A stretch of DNA of 64,000 nt from Pseudoalteromonas sp. '520P1 No. 423'. Lineage in GTDB: Bacteria; Pseudomonadota; Gammaproteobacteria; Enterobacterales; Alteromonadaceae. Each line of letters starts with the position of its first letter. Positions within the stretch are counted from its first letter, which is position 1. This document shows positions 46,878 through 56,057 of the stretch, piece after piece. Below the pieces are notes generated by a model. That model ran no database searches, was not told where the DNA came from, and worked only from the letters and a program-made list of their open reading frames with translations. The DNA is taken from the NCBI RefSeq assembly GCF_001269985.1, contig NZ_BBZB01000002.1, forward strand, positions 124,001 through 188,000, read 5' to 3'. The position numbers and the translations under genes were made by a program.

Positions 46878-47267
46878 ATGGATATTAATCAACCAAAGTA
46901 TATTGTAATACTTATTCTTATTGGGCAAATTCCAATGGCTTTCCTGTCTTTCAATAGTATTGGGAAATCACTTGGATACGATTATCTAGGTATGACTGTT
47001 TTTATATATTTTGCCAAATTAGCTTTAGTACTAATTACTTCATTTATAGCTTGTTGGGTAGTCTCTAAAAAATTAAAAAATAATGTTGTGATCTACTTAA
47101 TGGTAGGTGCACTATTTACACCATTATTATTTTTATTTCTCAGTACATCGTATGATTTTAGCCGTAATTATTTAATTCAAGAAATGCTAAGTTATTCCTT
47201 TTTAGGGGCATGTTCAGGTGTGGTTTTTTATTTTAAAACAAAGTACTTCAAAGGAGTACGCATATAA
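46878..47267 (+). CDS. Four-helix membrane protein, function unknown
   Basis: A protein of about 129 residues with four hydrophobic segments (about residues 8-26, 37-61, 69-88 and 105-120). The ATG at 46878 has AAGGA 7 bases upstream; an ATG at 46854 would begin inside the attC-like sequence. It follows the attC-like site directly, so it could be a second cassette gene, but no second attC is visible behind it. The RAYT unit begins right after. Confidence 0.55.
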   Translation: MDINQPKYIVILILIGQIPMAFLSFNSIGKSLGYDYLGMTVFIYFAKLALVLITSFIACWVVSKKLKNNVVIYLMVGALFTPLLFLFLSTSYDFSRNYLIQEMLSYSFLGACSGVVFYFKTKYFKGVRI

Positions 47268-47431
47268 GAATAAAATTAAAGACAGACAGCAAAAAAAATT
47301 AAAAACAAAAAAATTAAAAAAAAATTAAAGAAAAAAATTAAAGACAGCCATATTTTCTTATTGAAAAGTAGATTAAAACTCATCTTTTAGACTAAACTTT
47401 ACCCACTGATGAATTGTTATTGGTGGTTATT

Positions 47432-48037
47432 ATGGCTAGGGTGAGAGAGTCGTTAATCGATTTAGATGCAACCCCGTATTATCATTGTATAAATCGCTGT
47501 ATCCGAAGAAGTTACTTATGTGGCGATGATAAATATTCAGGTAATAACTTTGACCATCGTAGAACTTGGTTAGTAGATAGAATTAAATACCTTTCAACTG
47601 TTTTTTCAATTGATATTGCAGCTTATGCGATTATGTCTAATCACTATCATCTTGTTTTAAAAGTTAATAGAGACGACGCTTTAAACCTATCAAATGATGA
47701 AGTCATCGCGCGTTGGTATCAGTTATATCATGGTTGTATTTTGGTCGACCGTTATAGGTCGGGTGAAAAACTCAATGCTGCATACATGTTTAGAATTAAT
47801 GAAATAGTTAATGAATGGCGCATAAGGCTATATGATATTAGTTGGTTTATGCGCAGCCTAAATGAGTTTATAGCGCGTAAAGCGAATAAAGAAGATAATT
47901 GCACGGGTAAATTTTGGGAAGGACGTTTCAAATCACAGGCTTTGCTAGATGAATCAGCAATTTTAAGTTGCATGATGTATGTTGATTTAAATCCTATTAG
48001 AGCAAAAATGGTTGACTCACTTATAGACGTCATTTGA
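47432..48037 (+). pseudogene. Truncated REP-associated tyrosine transposase
   Basis: A Y1/IS200-like transposase of the RAYT group with the HUH motif MSNHYHLVLK, nearly identical to the copy at 53.4 kb for about 200 residues. It loses similarity abruptly at codon IGSDF/IDVI (near 48025) and stops, so the last 130 or so residues are missing. The catalytic HUH pair remains, but the C-terminal part with likely DNA contacts does not. Upstream, 47344-47431 matches the region before the other copy, so that region belongs to the mobile unit. An irregular A-rich repeat (47280-47343) precedes it. Confidence 0.8.
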
Positions 48038-48667
48038 GTCTTGCTAATAATATCTTTTGTGATTAATTTAATTGCAAATATTCAATAATTACTGTGGGTA
48101 GTTACTATGATATTGCGATTTGTATCGACAGATATAATGAGCTTTGAGGTAGCGTTTGTTTTTATTTCACATTCTCTAGAGATGAAGGTGCATCTGCTTT
48201 TAAATGTTGCCTGACGCATTCAAAAGCAATCAACTTTGTTAAATCATGCACCAGTCCCATCAGATAATAATAAAACTAATTTATATTTTTAAAGTTAATT
48301 GTTTGTATAGTTGGTCACTTAATCTAAGAAATTGTAATTATTGTTCTATCTTAGGCTATAAAACGCACTAAATTATTACTAGTTTACAAAACTATTTTTC
48401 AGTAGCGTAACAATGGCGATAAAACCTCAAGATTAAATTTTTTATTTTTATTTTTAAAACAATTGCTTGAACTTTATTTTACGGGTGATAGCACCTCGTT
48501 TAATTATTGCTAGGTTGCTAATTTGCTGTAAATAAATGTTTGCGAGTTCGTAAATGTTTGTGTACTTTTGAAATTCTCGAAGTCTATTCGTTAGAAGTTA
48601 TTATATGACGCCTACATTGAGACAGAGGGAAGTGAAGCAACTTTAAATTAACAAAGGTAAACTTACA
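48038..48667. other. Gene-free stretch after the truncated RAYT
   Basis: About 630 AT-rich bases with no open frame I can support and no match to the rest of the RAYT gene. AACAAAGG about 12 bases before 48668 is the ribosome site of the next gene. No repeat or RNA gene is recognised. Confidence 0.5.
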
Positions 48668-51109
48668 ATGAGCAATAAAGAAGCAACTCGTCACTATAGT
48701 TTTACATTTCATACGTTAGATGAAGCAAACCAAGTATGTAATAAAATACAGCATATTTTTAAGCCTGATAACGGCACTATATTCGTTGATGGTTTATCTC
48801 TTTACATATTAAAAGAAAACTCCTTATCACATCAAATTCATAAACATGTTAGTGAGCTAAAGAGGAATCCTGATTTTAAAATTGAAAAGCGTATTGCACT
48901 AAAGAAAACTTTATTTACGTCAGCTATCCTTGCATCTACTGCAATAATTCCCTCATTCCCTGTTTTTGCCAATACAGAATTGTTTATCGGAGAATGGCAA
49001 ACGACTTACGGTACTTTACGCATTTCTCGATTCTCAGAGGACACTGGCTTACTTGTTGGCATTTACGGTGAAAATGATAATAATCGCATAATTGGTTCTG
49101 TTCAAAATAATGTTTTTTCTGGTATGTGGTATAGAAGTGAAACTGATACATTGGATGGTTTAAATGAATTCGATGATGAAACCTCTGGATTATTCATTTT
49201 TGTGATAGGCAGTGAGAGACAGTTTGATGGCGGTTGGGTACGCCACGGGCGTGAAGATGAAGCGTCAACCTTATCTGGCGGAAATTTCTGGAATGGTGTT
49301 CGCACAGGTGTACCACACACTAATGTGACAGATACAGTAACACCAGAAAGAATACTATTTAATTCAACTTATGGTGATATTGACTTACAGCGGCAAGGAA
49401 ACTTTCCGGGATATGTTGGGACTTATGATAATGGCGATGTGATTCTGATTAAATTGGGTCATACACTAGGTGGCCTCTGGTTACATAACACAGGTAGGTT
49501 TGGGTCATTGGCGTTGGCTAATACGACTGAAGGCACAAATTTAATTGGAAGATGGGACTATATTCAAGGCGCTATGCGAGGTGGAGAATGGATATTTGAA
49601 TCAAGAGATGAAATTTTGGAGACTTCCTATTCGCCTTATGCATCAGTAGCAGCCAATGCTCAATGGTTAAAAGGAGAAGGCCATACCCATGTAATAAATT
49701 ATACCGGAACAAATAGAGATACGGGAGGTAATGGTGGAAAATTAGATCATAGTCAATTAATGAGCGTATTAAATGAACAAGGACATGCATTTGTTGGATT
49801 AACTGGCCATGAATGTTACCCAGGAGAACATCGTATACCTGGATATAGAAACTCCCCTGAAATTGATTCAAATGATATACCTGATGGCTTTACCCCATTT
49901 AAAGTACTTGAAAACCAGGTGAGAGATATTGAGCCTAATTGGCCTGAAAATAATCCACACCGCGCACGGTGGGCACCTATAACAAACGGTGATGTTCATC
50001 GTATCTATCTTGATACTGATCGTGATGTAGGTTTTATAATGGGCCACCCTGATTATTACTCTGGTATAGTTGTAAATGGCCATGTAGATCAAGCAACCAG
50101 TCGTGGACAAAGAATGTTAGGTGTTGAAGTCTATAACCGCTATGGTGATGATCGTTGTGATGCAGATATTGAATCTTTGGGCAGTAAAAGTGCTAATCCT
50201 TATGGATTTGAATTTTGGGACAATCAACTCAGTTCAGACTCTCGTGACTACCCAATTTGGGCATTTGCTGGTGATGATAGTTTTTTACATAAACACGGTG
50301 GTCAAACTAGTGAAACTTCACTTAGTACTGCACTTGATGCTGCCCCAGCGGTTAAATACCGTAATGATAAAGGGTTTCTTATTACTGCATTGCCTGATGA
50401 TTTTAATGAACAGGATTTAGAAAACAGGCAAAATGAAGTTACTAACAGTCTTACCTCTGGAAAATTTTATGCTTCAGGTGGAAAAAGCATTCGCTTCAGT
50501 AATATTTACTACGACACTAATAACCATACATTGAGCGTCACCGCTGAGAGACCTGTTAATTGGTATGTTTATTGTAATAATCAACAGCTAAGATTAGGTA
50601 TTAATAATGAATCAGGCCATACTTCGATAGATTATAGCTCAGGGAGTTTTACTCAAAGTACAAGATCGGCTGATATTATCACTCAGCCTAGAGGATATAC
50701 GCGACTAGAAGCGAGAATTTCGGAGCAGGTAACAATATCTAACAGACTTTCTGTGACTACTTCCTATCGAGGTATATCTTGTCTCCCAGTTGTGGTATCA
50801 GGAGATGTCAGTGATTTGGCAACCGAAGGAGAGTTTTTATACTTTGTTAATGAGAGGCACCAACCCGCAGTTATTGTACAAAGTGAATTTTCGGAGGAAA
50901 ATAATGAAACAACAATCTATATATTAAATGATGGTGGTGGCCAAACAGATATTAGGATGAATCCTGATAGATATATGGATTATCTAACGGTTGGTGATAC
51001 GATGAAATTTGTACAGCGAGCATGGTTGCAACCTGCATGGGCAAACCCAAGTGATGACTTTAATAGTGTTGTTGAGCAATTAGAGGCTGCAGCAGTCGGT
51101 AGTCGCTAA
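48668..51109 (+). CDS. Exported/anchored PHP-like metallohydrolase, unknown role
   Basis: An 813-residue protein with an odd layout. About 75 residues with no signal peptide (RHYSFTFHTLDEANQVCNKI ...) are followed by a hydrophobic helix at about 77-98. Residues 100-310 hold beta-rich segments such as FIGEWQTTYGTLRISRF and VGTYDNGDVILIKLGHTLGGLW. Near residue 335 LKGEGHTHVINYTG gives a PHP-like metal motif (HxH), with GLTGHECYPGEHR at about 380 and FIMGHPDYY at about 457 as further histidines. A C-terminal beta domain follows. It is probably a membrane-anchored periplasmic phosphoesterase or similar; the substrate is unknown. The tat genes follow on the same strand. Confidence 0.6.
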   Translation: MSNKEATRHYSFTFHTLDEANQVCNKIQHIFKPDNGTIFVDGLSLYILKENSLSHQIHKHVSELKRNPDFKIEKRIALKKTLFTSAILASTAIIPSFPVFANTELFIGEWQTTYGTLRISRFSEDTGLLVGIYGENDNNRIIGSVQNNVFSGMWYRSETDTLDGLNEFDDETSGLFIFVIGSERQFDGGWVRHGREDEASTLSGGNFWNGVRTGVPHTNVTDTVTPERILFNSTYGDIDLQRQGNFPGYVGTYDNGDVILIKLGHTLGGLWLHNTGRFGSLALANTTEGTNLIGRWDYIQGAMRGGEWIFESRDEILETSYSPYASVAANAQWLKGEGHTHVINYTGTNRDTGGNGGKLDHSQLMSVLNEQGHAFVGLTGHECYPGEHRIPGYRNSPEIDSNDIPDGFTPFKVLENQVRDIEPNWPENNPHRARWAPITNGDVHRIYLDTDRDVGFIMGHPDYYSGIVVNGHVDQATSRGQRMLGVEVYNRYGDDRCDADIESLGSKSANPYGFEFWDNQLSSDSRDYPIWAFAGDDSFLHKHGGQTSETSLSTALDAAPAVKYRNDKGFLITALPDDFNEQDLENRQNEVTNSLTSGKFYASGGKSIRFSNIYYDTNNHTLSVTAERPVNWYVYCNNQQLRLGINNESGHTSIDYSSGSFTQSTRSADIITQPRGYTRLEARISEQVTISNRLSVTTSYRGISCLPVVVSGDVSDLATEGEFLYFVNERHQPAVIVQSEFSEENNETTIYILNDGGGQTDIRMNPDRYMDYLTVGDTMKFVQRAWLQPAWANPSDDFNSVVEQLEAAAVGSR

Positions 51110-51327
51110 GACATTTATTTTGTTAAATCGAGTCTATCTTATGATGGATTCGATTTATATCATAGCTAGTAATGATGTTATGTATATGGGTTATCGTTTC
51201 AAAGTAATAAGTGACATAATCATTACTGGTTTTAGTGTGGCTAGGCGTAAACTTTAACGTATAAACAGCAAGTTTTGCGTAGAGCAGTCTAAATAGATTA
51301 AGTTTTAAATCTTAAGAGGAGTATTTC

Positions 51328-51551
51328 ATGGGTATTAGCGGTGTTGGAATTTATTAATAATATTAGCCATTATTTTGCTTTTATTTGGTACTAAGAAGCT
51401 AAAAAATATTGGCGGTGATTTAGGTGGTGCTATAATAGGCTTTAAAAAAGCAGTTTCAGATGAAGATAAAAAAACTGAATCAATTAATCATCATGAAAAA
51501 CAAATTCTTACAAGTTCTGATGTAAAAACGAAAGAAAAAGATAAGGCTTAA
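51328..51551 (+). pseudogene. tatA: Frameshifted tatA
   Basis: AAGAGGAG precedes an ATG encoding MGISGVGI, the normal start of TatA. The next bases read TAT TAA, whereas a change of frame gives [36 protein letters not shown], the typical TatA helix, hinge and amphipathic helix. The expected WQL codons between the two are missing, which suggests loss of a few bases near 51350. TatA forms the pore of the twin-arginine export system. Unless the frameshift is a sequencing error, this copy cannot be made. Confidence 0.85.
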
Positions 51552-51553
51552 CT

Positions 51554-51871
51554 ATGGGCGCTTGGGAACTGGTTATTGTTTTTTTCGTGGGTCTAATCGT
51601 TTTAGGCCCTGAGCGCTTACCTGTAGCAATACGCACAGTAAGTAGATGGCTCAAAACAGCCAAACAATTTGGTCAATCTGTCCAGTCTGAAATAAATGAA
51701 GAGCTTAGAGTCCACGAGTTTCATAATAATTTAAAAAAGGCTGAAGAAAAAAGTATTAAAAATTTATCGCCGGATCTTCAAAGTTCGCTAGGCGAACTAA
51801 ATCAAGCAGCCCAATCTATCACCCATAGTGACAAACAAACAAATGTAAAAGAACCTAAAAATGACAAATGA
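51554..51871 (+). CDS. tatB: Twin-arginine translocase subunit TatB
   Basis: A 105-residue protein with the N-terminal membrane helix [25 protein letters not shown], including the conserved glutamate and the GPERLP hinge, followed by an amphipathic and charged tail. TatB binds TatC and receives folded twin-arginine substrates. It begins 2 bases after tatA and overlaps tatC by 11 bases, as in typical tatABC operons. The frame is intact, unlike both neighbours. Confidence 0.92.
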   Translation: MGAWELVIVFFVGLIVLGPERLPVAIRTVSRWLKTAKQFGQSVQSEINEELRVHEFHNNLKKAEEKSIKNLSPDLQSSLGELNQAAQSITHSDKQTNVKEPKNDK

Positions 51872-52623
51872 GAAAAACGCTTCACAAAGCCAGTCAGGGT
51901 TTATTAGTTATCTAGTTGAATTAAGAAACAGACTTGTTCACGCAATTTTGTCAATTTTAGTCATATTTATTGGCTTAGTATATTTTGCCAATGATATATA
52001 TAGCTTTGTTGCTGCACCTTTAATTTTAACTTTGCCGCAAGGCACTAGCATGATAGCAACAGATGTGACTTCTCCATTTTTTGCCCCCTTTTAAACTCAC
52101 ATTATTTGTTTCGTTGTTTTTGGCTTTCCCGTTCATTCTACATCAAATTTGGGGCTTTATTGCACCTAGTTTATACAAAAATGAAAAACGTATGCTAATA
52201 CCGGTTTTAATTTCAAGCATTTTACTTTTTTACTCGGGAATCGCTTTTTGTTATTTCATCGTATTACCAATTATTCTCGGGTTTTTCACTAGTGTAGGCC
52301 CTGATATGATGACGCTAAGCCCAGATGTCAGTAGTTATTTAGGTTTTGTATTAAAATTATTTTTTGCTTTTGGCATAACGTTCGAAATTCCTGTAGCAAT
52401 TATGCTACTGTGTTGGAGTGGTGCAACAGGTGTACAAAGCTTAAAAGAAAAGCGTCCATATATAATTGTGGCAGCTTTTGTTATCGCTATGTTTTTAACA
52501 CCGCCAGATATTTTATCTCAGACATTATTAGCTATTCCAATGCTAGCATTATTTGAGTTAGGGTTACTTTTGGCATCATTTAAGAGTAAAAATAAACAGC
52601 AACTGAATAGGGAAATTGAATGA
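51861..52623 (+). pseudogene. tatC: Frameshifted tatC
   Basis: The first 77 codons encode the TatC N terminus ([18 protein letters not shown] ... [14 protein letters not shown]). A TAA then appears within a run of six T, five C and four T at 52077-52094. Another frame continues seamlessly with [33 protein letters not shown] to the normal end. Together they make a full-length TatC of about 250 residues with six helices. The break is in a homopolymer run, so either slippage mutation or sequencing error could explain it. Confidence 0.88.
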
Positions 52624-52697
52624 AAAAATTCACCTTATCTATATTGGTGCTATTATCCGCTAACAGTTTTGCTCAAAAGGTTAATACTCAGCATTAA
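52620..52697 (+). pseudogene. Truncated exported-protein gene (signal peptide only)
   Basis: An ATG overlapping the tatC stop (ATGA) opens 25 codons, MKKFTLSILVLLSANSFAQK and a few more, then TAA. This is a clear signal peptide with no mature domain, so a gene once coupled to tatC has been cut off. Confidence 0.6.
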
Positions 52698-53029
52698 AAG
52701 CCTGTCTATGATAGTTAATAAACTTGTTCGTTACGACCAAATAAAAGCGGAATAAAAAAACTGAAAATCAGTGAACGCTCAACGAATTTTAAAAGTGGCT
52801 TGATAAATCTGTGATTCATACGCCCCCACAACTGCCGTAGACAAACTAATTAATTTACACCTCGAATCAATGGGCAAAGTTGTTCTATTATGGATATAAC
52901 AGAGTTAATGTTCTGCTTTTTTTTTGTGAAGTATAATATCCATTTCAACGCCTTCAACACGAGAATAAACAACGTATTTAGCGTCTTTTGAGCTGGAAAC
53001 AGTTAAAGGTACATTGATATCGTGCTCGG
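52698..53029. other. Gene debris between tatC and the RAYT unit
   Basis: No intact gene. On the minus strand from about 53030 to 52905 a frame reads EHDINVPLTVSSSKDAKYVV and onward to DIILHKKKAEH before a stop, which looks like the C-terminal end of a lost protein. The family is unknown. Confidence 0.4.
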
Positions 53030-53102
53030 AAAGGATAAATAAAGGATAAATAAAGGATAAATAAAGGATAAATAAAGGATAAATAAGACATAAAGGATAA
53101 AT
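53030..53102. repeat. 11-bp tandem repeat (AAAGGATAAAT)
   Basis: Five perfect head-to-tail copies of AAAGGATAAAT span 53030-53084. After AAGACAT a sixth copy lies at 53092-53102. It sits exactly at the left boundary of the transposase unit. Copies 7 and 8 reappear inside the duplicated segments at about 53274 and 53350. Confidence 0.9.
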
Positions 53103-53525
53103 AAGACAGCCATACTTTTCTTATTGAAAACTAGTCTAAAACTCATTTTTTAGACTAAACTTTAACCACTGATGAAATGTTATTGGTGGTTATTATGGCT
53201 AGGGCGAGAGAGTCGTTAATCGATTTAGATGCAACCCCGTATTATCATTGTATAAATCGCTGTATCTAAGACATAAAGGATAAATAAGACAGCCATACTT
53301 TTCTTATTGACCCCGTATTATCATTGTATAAATCGCTGTATCTAAGACATAAAGGATAAATAAGACAGCCATACTTTTCTTATTGAAAACTAGTCTAAAA
53401 CTCATTTTTTAGACTAAACTTTAACCACTGATGAAATGTTATTGGTGGTTATTATGGCTAGGGCGAGAGAGTCGTTAATCGATTTAGATGCAACCCCGTA
53501 TTATCATTGTATAAATCGCTGTATC
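53084..53525. repeat. Mosaic duplication of the RAYT 5' region
   Basis: A segment of about 180 bp (53084-53263), holding the leader, the start codon and the first 22 or so codons of the transposase, recurs at 53343-53522 at an offset of 259 bp. Between them, 53264-53342 is a hybrid: a shortened leader joined directly to CCCCGTATTATCATTG from the coding part. Each leader contains TAGTCTAAAA / TTTTTAGACTA, a hairpin of the kind found at IS200/IS605-type ends. Confidence 0.85.
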
Positions 53526-54458
53526 CGAAGAAGTTACTTATGTGGCGATGATAAATATTCAGGTAACAACTTTGACCATCGTAGAACTTGGTTAGTAGAT
53601 AGAATTAAATACCTTTCAACTGTTTTTTCAATTGATATCGCAGCTTATGCGATTATGTCTAATCATTATCACCTTGTTTTAAAAGTAAATCGTGATGAAG
53701 CTTTAAATTTAACGAATGATGAAGTTATTGAACGTTGGTATCAGTTATATCATGGTTGTATTTTGGTCGACCGTTATAGGTCGGGTGAAAAACTCAATGC
53801 CGCATACATGTTTAGAATTAATGAAATAGTTAATGAATGGCGCATAAGGCTATATGACATTAGTTGGTTTATGCGCAGCTTAAATGAGTTCATAGCGCGT
53901 AAAGCGAATAAAGAAGATGATTGCACGGGTAAATTTTGGGAAGGACGTTTCAAATCACAGGCTTTGCTAGATGAATCAGCAATTTTAAGTTGCATGATGT
54001 ATGTTGATTTAAATCCTATTAGAGCAAAAATGGTTGGCTCACTTATAGGCAGTGATTTCACCTCAATTCAAGAACGAATCAAGCAATACCAATCTTTTAA
54101 AAAACAAGACAAATCTAAAAATAGTAAATCTAATAAGAAACCTGAATTTACAGTCTTACAGCAACCAAAATTACTATTAGAATTTGGCTGCTCAATGGAT
54201 AAAAATACCATTCCTTTTACGCTTTTTGATTATCTAGAGTTAGCTGATTTTAGTAGTCGGTTAATCGTGCCAAATAAACGAGGTTCGGTTTTAAAAACGA
54301 CTCCAAAAATTTTAGCTGTTTTAAATATTGAAGTTGATTCATGGCTCAATACCATTCAACACTTCAGGCGGCATTATGCTAACTTCGCAGGTTCAAAATC
54401 ATCTTTAATGAAGTGTGCACATAGTCACAATCATAGTTGGTATAAAGGTTCCGCGTAG
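53454..54458 (+). CDS. REP-associated tyrosine transposase (RAYT)
   Basis: An intact Y1-family transposase of about 334 residues. The N terminus MARARESLIDLDATPYYHCINR is typical, the HUH metal motif is MSNHYHLVLK near residue 77, and SWFMRSLNEFIARKANKEDDCTGKFWEGRFKSQALLDE and CMMYVDLNPIRAKM are the conserved later blocks. RAYT proteins nick single-stranded REP hairpins and are thought to spread REP/BIME elements. The ATG at 53454 (MARA) is preferred to the ATG at 53436. It could act on the BIMEs at 41.5-41.8 kb. Confidence 0.88.
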   Translation: MARARESLIDLDATPYYHCINRCIRRSYLCGDDKYSGNNFDHRRTWLVDRIKYLSTVFSIDIAAYAIMSNHYHLVLKVNRDEALNLTNDEVIERWYQLYHGCILVDRYRSGEKLNAAYMFRINEIVNEWRIRLYDISWFMRSLNEFIARKANKEDDCTGKFWEGRFKSQALLDESAILSCMMYVDLNPIRAKMVGSLIGSDFTSIQERIKQYQSFKKQDKSKNSKSNKKPEFTVLQQPKLLLEFGCSMDKNTIPFTLFDYLELADFSSRLIVPNKRGSVLKTTPKILAVLNIEVDSWLNTIQHFRRHYANFAGSKSSLMKCAHSHNHSWYKGSA

Positions 54459-54650
54459 TTGCTCAACTTTATTTAAGTTTAACAATTGTTGCTATCTAGC
54501 AATTTAATTGATTGTGCGCGTAATTTATAAAATCTGATTCATTTTTGTCGTATTTCATAAAATCAAACTTCTTAGATTCAAATCTTAGGTCGATTAAATT
54601 TATATATCGTGATCTGATAATGTTTTTAATTACAAAGTATGGTCAAAAAG

Positions 54651-54725
54651 ATCAGTGAATTAGTTATGCCTGTCTGATTTTGTTTGTCTCAAGAATCAGT
54701 GAGTTAGTTATGCCTGTCTGATTTT
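54651..54725. repeat. 31-bp direct repeat at the IS110 fragment edge
   Basis: ATCAGTGAATTAGTTATGCC followed by TGTCTGATTTT at 54651-54681 recurs at 54695-54725 with one mismatch. The repeats lie at the point where the IS110 transposase frame loses family similarity, so they probably record the truncation event. Confidence 0.75.
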
Positions 54726-55296
54726 GGTGTGGATTTTGGTGTGCTTCATGTTGTGAGGCGACCAGTGACTTTATGTTTTCGCTTATTTCTGAGCTTGTGG
54801 CGACGATACGAGCCATTACCGTAAAGCAACGCTCACCTTGGTTGAAAATAATGCCAAAATCACTCAATAAACCATGTGCTTGATTTGTCAATGCTGTTTT
54901 GTTTTTAATTAACCGTTCACGAATACGATGTAGGGCCATGACTTCTTGTTGGGCTTCACTTTTTATTGGAACAAATCGAATATTAGGCCTTTGACTTGTT
55001 TCAACAATAGCTAAAGCATCATTGTGGTTATTTTTATTCCCCCTAACAAAAGGCGTTACATGTTGAGCAGGAATAAGACATACGGTATGGCCTAATTTAG
55101 TTAATTCACGACCCCAGTAATGCGATGAATAACAGGCTTCCATAACCACTTGGGTAGGGGGTTGTTGCGCCATAAAGGCGATAAAATCACACCGAGCGAG
55201 TTTTTTATTAAATAGCGGTTTTAAATACCCGCTCAGTACTTTTCTTAAATAGTATTTCTTGATATTGAAAGTAATTGTTATAATATAACATATCAT
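54664..55296 (-). pseudogene. IS110-family transposase fragment
   Basis: The frame contains the N-terminal DEDD domain of IS110/IS1111 transposases: VVMEACYSSHYWGRELTKLGH, HVTPFVRGNKNNHNDALAIVE and RFVPIKSEAQQEVMALHRIRERLIKNKTAL. The first 25 or so residues do not match the family (the gene start is lost near 55230). The C-terminal transposase domain with the conserved serine is missing, replaced by HQNPHQNQTGITNSL from the repeat region. The element is dead and lacks recognisable ends. Confidence 0.82.
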
Positions 55297-55322
55297 TTAT
55301 TTTTTAAGTCATGGTGAGTGTT

Positions 55323-55754
55323 ATGGAATCTAAGAAAATAGGGCCTAAAGAGCAGTTAGAGCAACGTATTATTGATGCGCCCGAAGAAGAGTATATGAAT
55401 GAAGAGCAATTAGCGTTTTTCAAAAAAAAGTTAATAGAATTACACGATATAACTCGTGAGCATATTCGTGAAGCAAAAGAGCAAATGCTAAGTCCGCCAG
55501 ATATTACAGATCTAAGCGATAAAGCTACATGGGAAGAACAGTGTGGCATGTTAATTCGCATAGTTGAGCGCGAACAACGTTTGTTGCCAAAAATTCAGCA
55601 AGCACTAGAACGTATTCGCATTGAGACTTATGGATATTGCCTTGAATCAGGCGAACCGATAGGCGTTAGGCGCTTATTGGCAAGACCTACAGCCGACTTT
55701 TGTGCTGATGTTAAAACTATGATGGAAAATAAAGAACATATGTATCAAAAGTAG
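55323..55754 (+). CDS. DksA/TraR-family protein with reduced zinc finger
   Basis: A 143-residue transcription factor of the DksA type. The coiled-coil carries an acidic tip in SPPDITDLSDKATWEEQ, and the C-terminal motif reads YGYCLESGEPIGVRRLLARPTADFCADVK. Classical DksA has four zinc-binding cysteines (CxxC...CxxC); here only the first of each pair is kept, as in zinc-independent paralogues such as P. aeruginosa DksA2. It should bind the RNA polymerase secondary channel and act with ppGpp. GGTGAG precedes the ATG at 55323. A TATAAT at 55279 is a likely -10 element, within the IS110 fragment's open frame. Confidence 0.85.
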   Translation: MESKKIGPKEQLEQRIIDAPEEEYMNEEQLAFFKKKLIELHDITREHIREAKEQMLSPPDITDLSDKATWEEQCGMLIRIVEREQRLLPKIQQALERIRIETYGYCLESGEPIGVRRLLARPTADFCADVKTMMENKEHMYQK

Positions 55755-56057
55755 CTCGCTAAAAAGTGTAATTCAACATAATTAAAGAGTTTGATAGGTT
55801 ATAAGTTTTACCATACAAAAAACTATGGCACCAATAGTTAATTTTAAACTTTCGGCACTTCATGTTGTAGCAAACTATTATTAGCCCCTTTTAATTGCTT
55901 TTGATGAAAAATTAAACCTCATACATTATTTAAAATAAATAACTTAATAACCAGTTTGTTGGGAAAGCAGTCATAAAGTAGCTTTATTCAAAGGGCTGCT
56001 TTTCGCTTAAAATAGGCTCAGGGTTAATTATTTTAAATAGTAAATTCATTGTTGTAG
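55755..56057. other. Gap between dksA-like gene and convergent DUF6058-like gene
   Basis: About 300 AT-rich bases without a gene. AAAGCAG at about 55964 and CTGCTTTT at about 55996 form a wide stem that might terminate the minus-strand operon. Nothing else is recognised. Confidence 0.35.

Noticed and set aside
49572..50420. Several open frames of 80-100 codons within the PHP-like gene on both strands
   Set aside because: They are shadows of the long, clearly coding 813-codon frame.
53030..53102. Short tandem repeats that could suggest a CRISPR array
   Set aside because: The units are 11 bp and directly adjoining, without spacers, and no cas genes are present.
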